Under the pieces are notes generated by a model. That model was not told the DNA's origin. It saw only the letters and a program-made list of their open reading frames with translations, and searched no databases. The translations under genes and the position numbers were made by a program. From Opitutaceae bacterium (GTDB taxonomy: Bacteria; Verrucomicrobiota; Verrucomicrobiia; Opitutales; Opitutaceae): a stretch of 41,704 nucleotides of DNA. Each line of letters opens with the position of its first letter. Positions within the stretch are counted from its first letter, which is position 1. The stretch is taken from positions 1 through 41,704 of the forward strand of contig JABIRI010000118.1 in assembly GCA_018667915.1 (NCBI GenBank). Direction: 5' to 3'. This document shows, one piece after another, positions 9,902 through 19,056 of this stretch.

Positions 9902-10645
9902 ATGCTGAATATACATCGGATCTTATTGGCACTACTCCTACCGACAGCAGCTAGCATCGGATTAGCCCAGACCTTGATCAGTTGGGACGTGAGCGGGATA
10001 GAGGCCGACACCCTGACGGCGCCGTATACTGTCGCCGGGACCAACCTCGCGACTGGTATCTCGGGAGGGTCTCTTTCTCTAGGAAGTGGAACCAACCCGA
10101 CCACCTCTGCAGCACAATACGGTTTTAAGATTAGCAGCTCGAATGCGCAGACTACCCTAGCGGGAGCCATTTCTCAAAACCACTACATGCAGTGGACGGT
10201 GACCGCAGATTCGGGTTTTAATTTCACTGTAACCTCGCTCGACATTCTAGGGCAGAGTTCTGGAACAGGCGCGGACAATGTAGCTCTCTTCTCTAGTGTC
10301 GAGGGATTTACAGACGGCGATCAGATCAAGGAAGTTTCCAGTATCCAAGACGTTACCGGGGGATTCGATTCTGATGCCAGTGGGTTCGGATCCGTCACAT
10401 TCACCGGCATGGCTGCCTATCAAAATATATCTTCCATAACTTTTCGAATTTACGGATGGAATACCAGTAATTCAAGCAGCGCAGGAACCACTCGTATCCG
10501 CAACCTAGGCGAGCTGGATCCGGACCTATTGGTCCTAGGGACGGCAACCGCCGTCCCTGAGCCCTTCTCATTCGCGGCCCTCGCTGGCTTGGCGACGATA
10601 GGATTCGCTGCATCTCGTCGTCGGGTTCGCACTACGATGGCTTAA
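9902..10645 (+). CDS. PEP-CTERM sorting domain-containing protein
   Basis: N-terminal signal peptide; C-terminus VPEPFSFAALAGLATIGFAASRRRVRT = PEP motif + TM + Arg cluster. Confidence 0.88.
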   Translation: MLNIHRILLALLLPTAASIGLAQTLISWDVSGIEADTLTAPYTVAGTNLATGISGGSLSLGSGTNPTTSAAQYGFKISSSNAQTTLAGAISQNHYMQWTVTADSGFNFTVTSLDILGQSSGTGADNVALFSSVEGFTDGDQIKEVSSIQDVTGGFDSDASGFGSVTFTGMAAYQNISSITFRIYGWNTSNSSSAGTTRIRNLGELDPDLLVLGTATAVPEPFSFAALAGLATIGFAASRRRVRTTMA

Positions 10646-10697
10646 GTTTGATCCGTTCGAGCTTATACCTCGGGCCAATGCATAAATCAATTTGCGG

Positions 10698-10726
10698 GAC
10701 GGCGGGCTCAGCCTACCGTCTTTTTT
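10698..10726 (+). terminator. Terminator-like hairpin with T6 tract directly abutting the gcvP ATG
   Basis: GACGG-C-GGGC-TCA-GCCT-A-CCGTC followed by TTTTTT (10721-10726), then ATG at 10727. Confidence 0.65.
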
Positions 10727-13642
10727 ATGTCTGCTACCGTGACCGACGCTGCGTCGCTGTCCTCCCTTTTACGTCCCACCGATTCCTTCGCCCGTCGCCA
10801 TAATGGTCCGGACGCAGCCGAACAGGCTGCCATGCTCAAAGCTCTTGGGGTGTCTTCGCTCGACGCGCTGGTCAATGCCGCCGTGCCGACCGACATTCGT
10901 CGTGAGGGCGCCATGTCCATTCCGGGGCCGCTGGGAGAATCTGCCGCCCTCGGTGAACTCGCCGGTATCGCCGCTGCCAATCAGGTCTTCACCAACTTCA
11001 TCGGCCAAGGCTACTACGGCACCCACACGCCCGCTGTCATTCAACGCACCATTCTCGAAAACCCGGGCTGGTATACCGCCTACACCCCTTATCAGGCCGA
11101 GATTTCTCAAGGGCGTTTGGAAGCACTGCTCAATTTCCAAACGCTCGTTACTGACCTTACGGGCATGGAAATCGCCGGCGCTTCGATGCTCGATGAGGGC
11201 ACCGCCGCCGCGGAAGCCATGATGATGGCTCATCGTCTACGTCGCGGCAAAGGCAGCACGTTTTTCGTTTCTGAAAAGTGTCACCCGCAAACCATCGACA
11301 TCGTACGCACCCGTGCCGAACCGCTCGGGCTCGAGGTCATTGTCGGTGACCATACGACCTACGCGCCGGACATCGAGACTGTGGGCGTGCTCGTGCAATA
11401 TCCGGACACCACCGGCGACATCCATGAATTCGGCGCGTTCTTCGCCGCCGCCCATGAGGTCAAGGCCCACACCATCGTGGCCACCGATCTGCTCGCCCTC
11501 ACTTTGCTCAAACCACCGGGCGAATTTGGCGCCGACATCGCGGTCGGTTCCGCCCAACGTTTCGGCGTGCCACTCGGATTTGGCGGCCCCCATGCTGGAT
11601 TCCTCGCCACCAAGGATGCCTTTAAACGGCAGATGCCCGGCCGTCTCGTCGGCGTCTCCAAGGACCGCCACGGCAACCCGGCCATGCGCCTCGCCCTCGG
11701 CACCCGTGAGCAACACATCCGCCGCGATAAGGCGACGTCCAACATCTGCACCGCTCAGGTCCTACTCGCGGTCATGGCCTCGATGTATGCCGTTTATCAC
11801 GGCCCCGACGGGCTGCACCGAATCGCACGTCGCACGAAATTGCTGACCGAGCTGACGGCGGCCGCACTACGCAAAATCGGTGCGACCGTAAATACCGCGC
11901 CCGTTTTCGACACGCTCACGGTGAGCGGAATCGACGTGGAGCACGTGCATTCTGCGACCCAAGCCCATCGATTTAATCTGCGCCGTGTGAATGAATCCTC
12001 CGTTGGAATCTCGCTGGATGAAACCACCACGGTCGACGATTTGGTCGAGCTGCTCGGGTGCTTCAGTGCGGAAGCTAAATTGGATCTGAGCGGTATCGAC
12101 GAATCAAATGTCGGGGACATCGCGGCGGAGTTCGCCCGCGAGTCCGGTTTTCTTGCCCATCCGGTCTTCAATGCCCACCACACCGAGCACGAGCTATTGC
12201 GCTACATCAAACAGCTCGAAGCCAAGGATCTCTCCCTCTGCCATTCGATGATTTCACTCGGCTCGTGCACGATGAAACTGAACGCCGCCAGTGAAATGTT
12301 TCCGGTGTCTTGGCCCGAGATCGGCCAACTGCATCCCTTTGCCCCCCGCGACCAAACTTCGGGCTATCAACGTATCGTCGATGACCTCGAAACGTGGCTC
12401 GCCGAGATCACGGGCTTCGACGCTGTGTCGCTCCAGCCCAACGCGGGCTCCCAGGGTGAATACGCCGGCCTGCTTGCCATCCGCGCCTACCACGCCGCCC
12501 GCGGTGATTCGCACCGTGATGTCTGCCTCATTCCCACCAGTGCCCATGGCACCAACCCCGCCAGCGCGGTTATGGGCGGCATGAAGGTCGTGCCGGTCGG
12601 TTGTGACGATCAGGGTAACATCGATCTCGACGACCTGCGCGCCCGCATCGCCACCCACGCCGACAACCTCGGCGCGTTGATGATCACCTACCCGTCCACC
12701 CACGGTGTATTCGAATCTACGATACGCGAAATCTGCCAACTCATTCACGATGCCGGCGGCCAGGTTTACATGGACGGCGCCAACATGAATGCGCAGGTCG
12801 GACTGACCTCCCCCGGCCATATCGGCGCAGATGTCTGCCACCTCAATCTCCACAAAACCTTCTGTATTCCGCACGGCGGCGGCGGACCCGGAGTAGGACC
12901 GATCGCGGTGGCAAAACATCTCGCACCGTATCTCCCTAGCCACCCCGCTAACGAAGGACCAAGTAACAAGGATCAATTATCAAGTGAGGCAGGCGGAGTC
13001 GGCGCGGTCTCGGCGGCGCCTTATGGTTCGGCGAGCATTCTCGTTATTTCTTGGATGTATATCCGCATGATGGGTGCGAGCGGTCTTACCGAGGCCACCC
13101 GGATCGCCATTCTCAACGCCAACTACATCGCCAAGCGTCTCGAGCCATTCTTCCCCGTGCTCTATCGCGGCAACCAAGATCTGGTCGCGCACGAGTGCAT
13201 CATCGATCTGCGTTCATGGAAGGCTCACGGTATCGAAGTAGAAGACGCCGCCAAGCGGTTGATCGATTACGGTTTTCACGCACCCACCATGAGCTGGCCC
13301 GTCGCGGGCACCTTTATGATTGAGCCCACAGAGAGTGAATCTCTCGCCGAACTTGATCGCTTCTGTGACGCCATGATCGCCATCCACGGCGAAATGCAAG
13401 CGGTGGTGCACGGTGAGTCCGATGCGGGGAACAACCCCTTGGTCAATGCCCCGCACACGGCGCAGGCCATCGCCGCGAGCGAGTGGATCTATCCTTACTC
13501 TCGCGAGTTGGCGGCGTTCCCAAGTGACTGGACCCGACAGACCAAGTTCTGGCCGGCGGTCGGTCGCGTGGACAACGTCTATGGAGATCGAAACCTCGTG
13601 TGCTCCTGCGTTGGCATGGAAGCCTTCGCCGACGAGGCCTAA
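10727..13642 (+). CDS. gcvP: glycine dehydrogenase (aminomethyl-transferring), P-protein
   Basis: 971 aa; [69 protein letters not shown] Lys region [25 protein letters not shown]. Confidence 0.97.
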   Translation: MSATVTDAASLSSLLRPTDSFARRHNGPDAAEQAAMLKALGVSSLDALVNAAVPTDIRREGAMSIPGPLGESAALGELAGIAAANQVFTNFIGQGYYGTHTPAVIQRTILENPGWYTAYTPYQAEISQGRLEALLNFQTLVTDLTGMEIAGASMLDEGTAAAEAMMMAHRLRRGKGSTFFVSEKCHPQTIDIVRTRAEPLGLEVIVGDHTTYAPDIETVGVLVQYPDTTGDIHEFGAFFAAAHEVKAHTIVATDLLALTLLKPPGEFGADIAVGSAQRFGVPLGFGGPHAGFLATKDAFKRQMPGRLVGVSKDRHGNPAMRLALGTREQHIRRDKATSNICTAQVLLAVMASMYAVYHGPDGLHRIARRTKLLTELTAAALRKIGATVNTAPVFDTLTVSGIDVEHVHSATQAHRFNLRRVNESSVGISLDETTTVDDLVELLGCFSAEAKLDLSGIDESNVGDIAAEFARESGFLAHPVFNAHHTEHELLRYIKQLEAKDLSLCHSMISLGSCTMKLNAASEMFPVSWPEIGQLHPFAPRDQTSGYQRIVDDLETWLAEITGFDAVSLQPNAGSQGEYAGLLAIRAYHAARGDSHRDVCLIPTSAHGTNPASAVMGGMKVVPVGCDDQGNIDLDDLRARIATHADNLGALMITYPSTHGVFESTIREICQLIHDAGGQVYMDGANMNAQVGLTSPGHIGADVCHLNLHKTFCIPHGGGGPGVGPIAVAKHLAPYLPSHPANEGPSNKDQLSSEAGGVGAVSAAPYGSASILVISWMYIRMMGASGLTEATRIAILNANYIAKRLEPFFPVLYRGNQDLVAHECIIDLRSWKAHGIEVEDAAKRLIDYGFHAPTMSWPVAGTFMIEPTESESLAELDRFCDAMIAIHGEMQAVVHGESDAGNNPLVNAPHTAQAIAASEWIYPYSRELAAFPSDWTRQTKFWPAVGRVDNVYGDRNLVCSCVGMEAFADEA

Positions 13643-14091
13643 GCGCGCGAGCGGTTTACCGCGATCGCGATGGCCGCAACACCATAGACCAAAAGAAATC
13701 CGCCAAGCGGCACTAGCAAGACGCCCAAACCGGGGTCGCCATCGTAGATGACGATGCCGCCGAGGAGGAATCCCAGTGGCATCAAAATCGCGGCCAGTCG
13801 CACTGCGCTCGCAGCGCGCGCCGGCAGGATACCGGCGCCAAATACTTTGGCTGAAACACCCGCCGCAATATTGACCAGCGCCAGCAGCGTGCCGTGGGTA
13901 TGCGCGAGCGGGAACATAAGTCGGCGCATCTCATTACCCACATCGAGATACCAGCCGATCTTGAATCCGTGCAATACTTCCAGCCCCAGACCCAGACAGA
14001 GCGAGATGCCCAAGGCCCACCATCCAAAGCGCAGGGAACGGAAAGCGACGGCATCGGATTCGGCCGGTTCGGGTGATTTGGATTTACTCAT
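13639..14091 (-). CDS. hypothetical membrane protein (150 aa, several TM)
   Basis: Hydrophobic segments; stop codon overlaps the convergent gcvP stop codon. Confidence 0.75.
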   Translation of the reverse strand: MSKSKSPEPAESDAVAFRSLRFGWWALGISLCLGLGLEVLHGFKIGWYLDVGNEMRRLMFPLAHTHGTLLALVNIAAGVSAKVFGAGILPARAASAVRLAAILMPLGFLLGGIVIYDGDPGLGVLLVPLGGFLLVYGVAAIAIAVNRSRA

Positions 14092-14139
14092 GGGGCACTT
14101 CCAAACAATCGAGCCGCGGCCCGTGGGCCAAGCGATTTG

Positions 14140-14919
14140 TTAAACCGTCGCCCGGGTCGCCCCGGTGCTGATGCCACCGTCGACCAGCAAAGTTTGCCCG
14201 GTCACGTATTCGCTCGAAGGCGAGGCGAGAAAAACGACCGCGCCATCGAGGTCGCGCGGCTTACCGGGGCGCTTGAGTGGAATGCGGTCGCATAGGTAAC
14301 GCACCCACTCCTCGTTGTCGTAGAGCACCTTGTTCTGGGCGGTTTTAAACCAACCCGGCGCGAGGCAATTTACCGTGATCCCGTGAATGCCCCAATCGTC
14401 GGCCAAACTCATGGTGAGCTGCTTTACCCCACCGCGACTCGCGCAATAAGGACCAAGACCCGCGTAACCCGCCACACTCGTCACCGAACCGATGTTGATG
14501 ATGCGCCCGTAGCTGCGGCCTACCATGTGCTTCGCGACCGCTTGGGCCACGAAGAAGGTGCCACGCAAATTCGTATCGAGCACGAGGTTCCAATCCTCCC
14601 AGGTGATTTCGAGCGCGGGTTTGCGCACGTTGCAACCGGCGTTGTTCACAAGAATGTCGAGACGTCCGTAGTGCGCCTGCGCCGCGTCAGCCATGGCCGT
14701 AATACTCGCGGCCGAATGCACGTCCAACGCAAGGGGCAGCGCCCGTCGACCGAGCGCTTCAATCTCTTTTTGAAACTCAACCAGATCCTCCGCCTGGCGC
14801 GCGGTGATCACCAAGTCGGCGCCGGCCTTGGCGAGGGCACGTCCGAAGTATTGGCCGAGCCCGCGGCTCGCACCGGTCACGATGGCCACTTGGCCCGTGA
14901 GGTCGAATAGTTCGCTCAT
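14140..14919 (-). CDS. SDR family oxidoreductase (gluconate 5-dehydrogenase-like)
   Basis: LTGQVAIVTGASRGLGQYFGRALAKAGADL, NNAGCN, YCASRGGVKQLTMSLA, CLAPGWFKT, VDGGIS. Confidence 0.9.
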   Translation of the reverse strand: MSELFDLTGQVAIVTGASRGLGQYFGRALAKAGADLVITARQAEDLVEFQKEIEALGRRALPLALDVHSAASITAMADAAQAHYGRLDILVNNAGCNVRKPALEITWEDWNLVLDTNLRGTFFVAQAVAKHMVGRSYGRIINIGSVTSVAGYAGLGPYCASRGGVKQLTMSLADDWGIHGITVNCLAPGWFKTAQNKVLYDNEEWVRYLCDRIPLKRPGKPRDLDGAVVFLASPSSEYVTGQTLLVDGGISTGATRATV

Positions 14920-15962
14920 GATGACACCTCCTGAGGTTGCAGGATAACTTTATTGAGGCCGGCTTCGCGGTGATGAAGCCGCTCAAACATTTCCGGGCCA
15001 CGATCAAGCGGCACGATTTCGCTGATGGCATCGCTCACGTCGATCCATCCGCGCTCTAAAAACTCGAGACAGGCCGGGTATTCTCCGGCGGAGGCGCAGG
15101 TGCCTTGGATGCGCAACTCGCGCGTGACGACTTCTTGAATTGGGAAACTGATATTGGGCGCGATATTTCCGATTACGGTCATCGCTCCACCCTTACGCAG
15201 ACAAGCCACGCCGGCGCGGATCGTCGGTTCAGCGCCGACCGCTTCGATCACGATGTCGGCGCCCATGCCGCCGGTGAGTTCTTTAACGCGGGCAACCAAA
15301 TCTTCCTTGCCGGAATTCACGGCGTGGTCGGCCCCATGTTTGGTAGCGACCGCGAGACGTGAGTCTTCGAGGTCGGCCACAACCAGGGTGCCGCAGCCCG
15401 CGCGCCGCACGGTTTGCACGACCATCTGGCCGATGATGCCCGCCCCCACCACGACGACGGATGCGCCGAGCGGAATGTCGGTTTGGCTCACGGCGTGAAA
15501 CGCGATCGAAAGCGGTTCGACCATACAGGCCTTGGCAAAATCGAGCGACGGGCCAAAGCGGTAGAGCACACGAGTGGGCACCACCAGATACTGCGCGAAC
15601 GCACCCGGCCGGTTGTAGTCGTCGCAGGAGACGCCGATGACATTGCGATCCTCGCAGAGGTTGACCTTACCCGATTGGCAGTAGCTGCATGCGCCACAAT
15701 AGACGGTCGAATCAAACGTCACGCGATCGCCTAGCGCATAGTCGCTCACCCCTTCACCGAGTCCGGCGACCTCGCCGGAGGCCTCATGCCCCATGATGAC
15801 GGGGGGTTGGCGACGGCCCGTGCTGCCGTCCATGCCGTGCACATCGCTCCCGCAGATGCCACAGGCCATGACCTTAATGAGCACTTCACCAGGACCGGGC
15901 TCGGGTTGGGCGACATCTTGAATTTCGAATTGAGAAGGTCCGGTGAGAACGAGGGCTTTCAT
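14916..15962 (-). CDS. zinc-dependent alcohol (sorbitol/threonine-type) dehydrogenase, MDR family
   Basis: MKALVLTGPSQFEIQDVAQPEPGPGEVLIKVMACGICGSDVHGMDG...GHEASGEVAGLGEGV, structural Zn Cys cluster CGACSYCQSGKVNLC. 4-bp overlap with the downstream SDR. Confidence 0.92.
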   Translation of the reverse strand: MKALVLTGPSQFEIQDVAQPEPGPGEVLIKVMACGICGSDVHGMDGSTGRRQPPVIMGHEASGEVAGLGEGVSDYALGDRVTFDSTVYCGACSYCQSGKVNLCEDRNVIGVSCDDYNRPGAFAQYLVVPTRVLYRFGPSLDFAKACMVEPLSIAFHAVSQTDIPLGASVVVVGAGIIGQMVVQTVRRAGCGTLVVADLEDSRLAVATKHGADHAVNSGKEDLVARVKELTGGMGADIVIEAVGAEPTIRAGVACLRKGGAMTVIGNIAPNISFPIQEVVTRELRIQGTCASAGEYPACLEFLERGWIDVSDAISEIVPLDRGPEMFERLHHREAGLNKVILQPQEVSS

Positions 15963-16172
15963 GGGCGGGGTTAGATCTGAAGAGGAAAGAGGAGGAGTGA
16001 GCGAAAGCCCGGAAATGCGAGCGATCTCAACACACCCGACGAACGGGTATTCCGGCAAAATCTCCAACGCCGCGGAATCATGGGCGAGGTTAATCAGTTC
16101 ATCGAAGGCGAAGGGTAGTTTTTTGCGCTATCCGATATCGTCTCAACTCGGACCACCTACCCCGTCAAAACG

Positions 16173-16203
16173 AAAAACGCGGACCGGTCGAAACCGGTCC
16201 GCG
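16173..16203 (-). terminator. Rho-independent terminator of the fasciclin gene
   Basis: Perfect 11-bp stem CGCGGACCGGT-CGAA-ACCGGTCCGCG (16178-16203) followed, on the minus strand, by TTTTT. Confidence 0.85.
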
Positions 16204-16244
16204 CGTTGCATTACCTAGCTTGAACAAGCTACCATAAAAAAGGA

Positions 16245-17519
16245 TTACATCGGGGGCAGAATCACGGTGTCGATGATGTGGATCACGCCGTTGGAGCTCT
16301 GCCAGTCGACGCCAAATACGTTGGCCGCGTTGATCTTCACTCCACCTTCAGTAGAAAGCGTCGCGGCGTCGCCATTGGCCATGTTCACACTGCCCGCAGC
16401 CACCGCGGACGACTCAACTTTGGCGCCACTGATCACATGGTAGAGGAGAATGTCCGAGAGGGTCGGAATGTCGTTAAGCAACCCCTCGACGGTGCCGGCG
16501 GGAAGCTTGGCGAACGCGGCGTCAGTCGGCGCAAAGAGCGTGAACGGTCCGGCGCTGTTGAGCGTATCAACCAGTCCCGCGGCCGTAACGGCCGCTACCA
16601 AAGTAGTAAAATTGCCTTGGGCGACCAGGTTCTCGACGATGGTCTGACCGGCGGGAGCGGTTCCCGGAAGAATCACTTCGTCGATGGCATGAATGATACC
16701 GTTGGTGCCCATCCAATCGACTTCGATGATGCTGGCATTGTCGATCTTGGCGCCGTCCGCGACGGACAGGCTGGCGACTCCGCCATTGGCCATCACTACG
16801 GGATTTTTCGAAACATCAGCGGCCATCACCTCCTTACCCCAAACCACATGGTAGAGGAGAATGTTCGAAAGCGCGGGGATGTCGTTGAGCAGACCTTCGA
16901 CGGTGCCCGCCGGGAGCTTCGCGAACGACTCATCGGTCGGGGCGAACAACGTGTAAGGACCAGGGCCGAGCAAGGTATCGAGGAGCCCAGCGGCTTGCAC
17001 TGCGGCCACGAGCGTCGTGAAGGAACCCGCATCGATCAAATTCTGCGGGACAGATTTCTCGTCGATGAAGTAGGCTTCGGCTAAACCTACACCGGTGTGG
17101 CCACTGCTGAGGTGGACGGTGTAAGTTCCCGGGATGAGATTGGCGATCATCGCGCTCTCTGCTGCTACTGAAGGAGCCAGACCCGAGGCCTTGAGCGCAA
17201 AGGATTGGCCACCAGTGGCCCAATCGTCGTTGTAACCCATCCAGGTCGATCCTTTGAAAAGTGTGATGGAGGGATTCTCGGTCGCGTTGGCTACTCCAAA
17301 CTCGGTGAGAGAGGGGCCGATGCCGCGGAAGAGAACCGAAACATAGTCCGTGGCGGGTCCTTCGACTGAGACGCCCGTAATCATGGTTTCGTCTCCGGCG
17401 CCGACGACACCGCGGGTCGAAAGGTTGCGAACTTCGACGTCGTCGTGGAGATGACCGGCGGCGAAAATGGGGGAAGCCGCGATTACCGCGGCGGCTGCGA
17501 GGGCAGTGAGTGTTTTCAT
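16245..17519 (-). CDS. secreted fasciclin (FAS1) protein with two FAS1 domains and an N-terminal beta-type domain
   Basis: Signal peptide; two copies of FTTLVAAVxAAGLxDTL...GPxTLFAPTDxxFAKLPAGTVEGLLNDIPxLSxILLYHV. Confidence 0.92.
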   Translation of the reverse strand: MKTLTALAAAAVIAASPIFAAGHLHDDVEVRNLSTRGVVGAGDETMITGVSVEGPATDYVSVLFRGIGPSLTEFGVANATENPSITLFKGSTWMGYNDDWATGGQSFALKASGLAPSVAAESAMIANLIPGTYTVHLSSGHTGVGLAEAYFIDEKSVPQNLIDAGSFTTLVAAVQAAGLLDTLLGPGPYTLFAPTDESFAKLPAGTVEGLLNDIPALSNILLYHVVWGKEVMAADVSKNPVVMANGGVASLSVADGAKIDNASIIEVDWMGTNGIIHAIDEVILPGTAPAGQTIVENLVAQGNFTTLVAAVTAAGLVDTLNSAGPFTLFAPTDAAFAKLPAGTVEGLLNDIPTLSDILLYHVISGAKVESSAVAAGSVNMANGDAATLSTEGGVKINAANVFGVDWQSSNGVIHIIDTVILPPM

Positions 17520-17569
17520 TGTTATAAGAGAGGGCTGAGTTGGATTCTGGTAAGGACGCTGAGGGTTGA

Positions 17570-17773
17570 TCAGGCGGCGAGCGGGTTGGTTTCAACGCGC
17601 TTGGCGCCGGAAAGGACGGGCTGGATGGAGTAAGCGCGGCCGTAGTCTTCGGTGAGCATGGCCGCAACACCGATGATGACGGCGGTGCTGAAAGCAGCGC
17701 TGGTGCCCACGCCAAACATGATGGAGGCGGGAACGGCAACGGCGGTAGTGATGAGGATGAGGGAAGTTTTCAT
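17570..17773 (-). CDS. small hydrophobic protein (67 aa)
   Basis: MKTSLILITTAVAVPASIMFGVGTSAAFSTAVIIGVAAMLTEDYGRAYSIQPVLSGAKRVETNPLAA; codirectional with and 50 bp upstream of the fasciclin gene. Confidence 0.65.
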   Translation of the reverse strand: MKTSLILITTAVAVPASIMFGVGTSAAFSTAVIIGVAAMLTEDYGRAYSIQPVLSGAKRVETNPLAA

Positions 17774-17814
17774 GGCGAATAAAGGGTGTTGATCGACTGA
17801 TGTCGGAGGAGATA

Positions 17815-17876
17815 TGTCTCACTTCTGTCTAACTTTATACGGGATGCAACCTGATGACTCATTTTTGTCTCATTTA
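17815..17876 (+). promoter_or_regulatory. Candidate operator: two tandem pairs of an 11-bp direct repeat TGTCTCAYTTN
   Basis: 17815 TGTCTCACTTC / 17826 TGTCTAACTTT; 17855 TGACTCATTTT / 17866 TGTCTCATTTA; in the divergent intergenic region upstream of the MerR-B12 regulator. Confidence 0.7.
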
Positions 17877-17980
17877 TTTTGTAAATCTTATCTACCTATA
17901 AATTATTCACTTACATGTTTTTGATGTTTTTTAGCTCTAACAACTTTCGTTTTGTTGAAGATTTGTTACCTTTCTGACAA

Positions 17981-18979
17981 ATGCCCGATATTCGCTATTC
18001 CATCAAAATTGCCTCCGAACGTAGCGGGGTGTCCTCGCACCTCATCCGGATGTGGGAAAAACGCTACGGTGCCTTGTCTCCGGATCGCACCGAAACGAAT
18101 CGCCGGCTTTATTCCGACGAAAACGTCGAACGGCTCAGTATGCTGCATACCTGCACTCAGGCCGGGCATCGCATCGGCAACGTCGCGACGCTCCCCACCG
18201 ACTCTTTGCGAAAACTCTCGCAGGAATCCGCGGGTGGAGCGACGCAAGCCGAAGCAACCACTCCTCTCGAGGCCCTCTCCGCGGCCGCTCAAACGTTGCC
18301 GGTCGAAGTCGTCGAGGCGTTCAAGGCGATCGAGAACATGGATGTCGAAGCGTTGCAGCGATCACTGGACAAAGCATCGCTCGACCTCGGCCACCAAGGC
18401 ATGCTCACCAAGCTCGTCGTGCCACTGATGCAGAACATCGGTCGCTTGTGGTGTGAGGGCGAGTTGACCGCCGCCTACGAACATTTTGCATCTTCCGCTC
18501 TGCGCACCTACCTCCTTGGTCAAGTTCAGTCCTATGCGGCCAGCCGTAGCTCACCCTCCATCATCACCGTGACGCCTGCTGGACAGCTACATGAGTTTGG
18601 CGCGGTAATCACCGCCGCCGCCGCGGCATCCGCCGGTTGGCATGTGATTCATCTCGGCTCCAGTCTCCCGGCCGCCGAAATTGCGGGCGCGGCGATCCGC
18701 GCCGAGGCTCGTCTGGTCGCACTCAGTCTGGTGCATCCGCCGGATGATGCGGACCTACCCGCCCAACTGCGCATGCTACGCCGTTTATTACCCTCTCGAG
18801 TCGGGATCGTGGCGGGAGGTCGGGCCTGTGAAAGCTACCACCAAGCCCTCGCCGAAATTCAAGCCGAGGTGGTGACCGACATCGACCAGTTCTACACCAC
18901 CCTCAGCACGAACCGGCGCCGCCGCCTCGCCGATGAAATCGACCGGCATCAGGCGAACCTCGGTTCTGCCAACGGTTAG
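17981..18979 (+). CDS. MerR-family regulator with cobalamin-binding domain (CarH/LitR-like)
   Basis: MerR HTH YSIKIASERSGVSSHLIRMWEKRYGALSPDRTETNRRLYSDENVERL; W-x9-EH motif WCEGELTAAYEH; B12 motif QLHEFG ... SLV ... GG. Confidence 0.93.
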   Translation: MPDIRYSIKIASERSGVSSHLIRMWEKRYGALSPDRTETNRRLYSDENVERLSMLHTCTQAGHRIGNVATLPTDSLRKLSQESAGGATQAEATTPLEALSAAAQTLPVEVVEAFKAIENMDVEALQRSLDKASLDLGHQGMLTKLVVPLMQNIGRLWCEGELTAAYEHFASSALRTYLLGQVQSYAASRSSPSIITVTPAGQLHEFGAVITAAAAASAGWHVIHLGSSLPAAEIAGAAIRAEARLVALSLVHPPDDADLPAQLRMLRRLLPSRVGIVAGGRACESYHQALAEIQAEVVTDIDQFYTTLSTNRRRRLADEIDRHQANLGSANG

Positions 18980-19056
18980 ATGCCCCGAATCAACCCGCGC
19001 CTCCTTTCCTCCGCCGGCTCTCCACCGCGCGAATCACCTGACATCATTTTATCGAC

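Noticed and set aside
10645-10727. Glycine riboswitch upstream of gcvP
   Set aside because: The gap is only ~80 nt and I see just one hairpin plus a T-tract, not the paired aptamer architecture; a covariance-model search would settle it.
12254-12976. 240-aa minus-strand ORF inside gcvP
   Set aside because: Antisense shadow ORF opposite the strongly conserved P-protein.
16440-16940. DNA-level repeat inside the fasciclin gene as a mobile element
   Set aside because: Explained by two homologous FAS1 domains in one protein.
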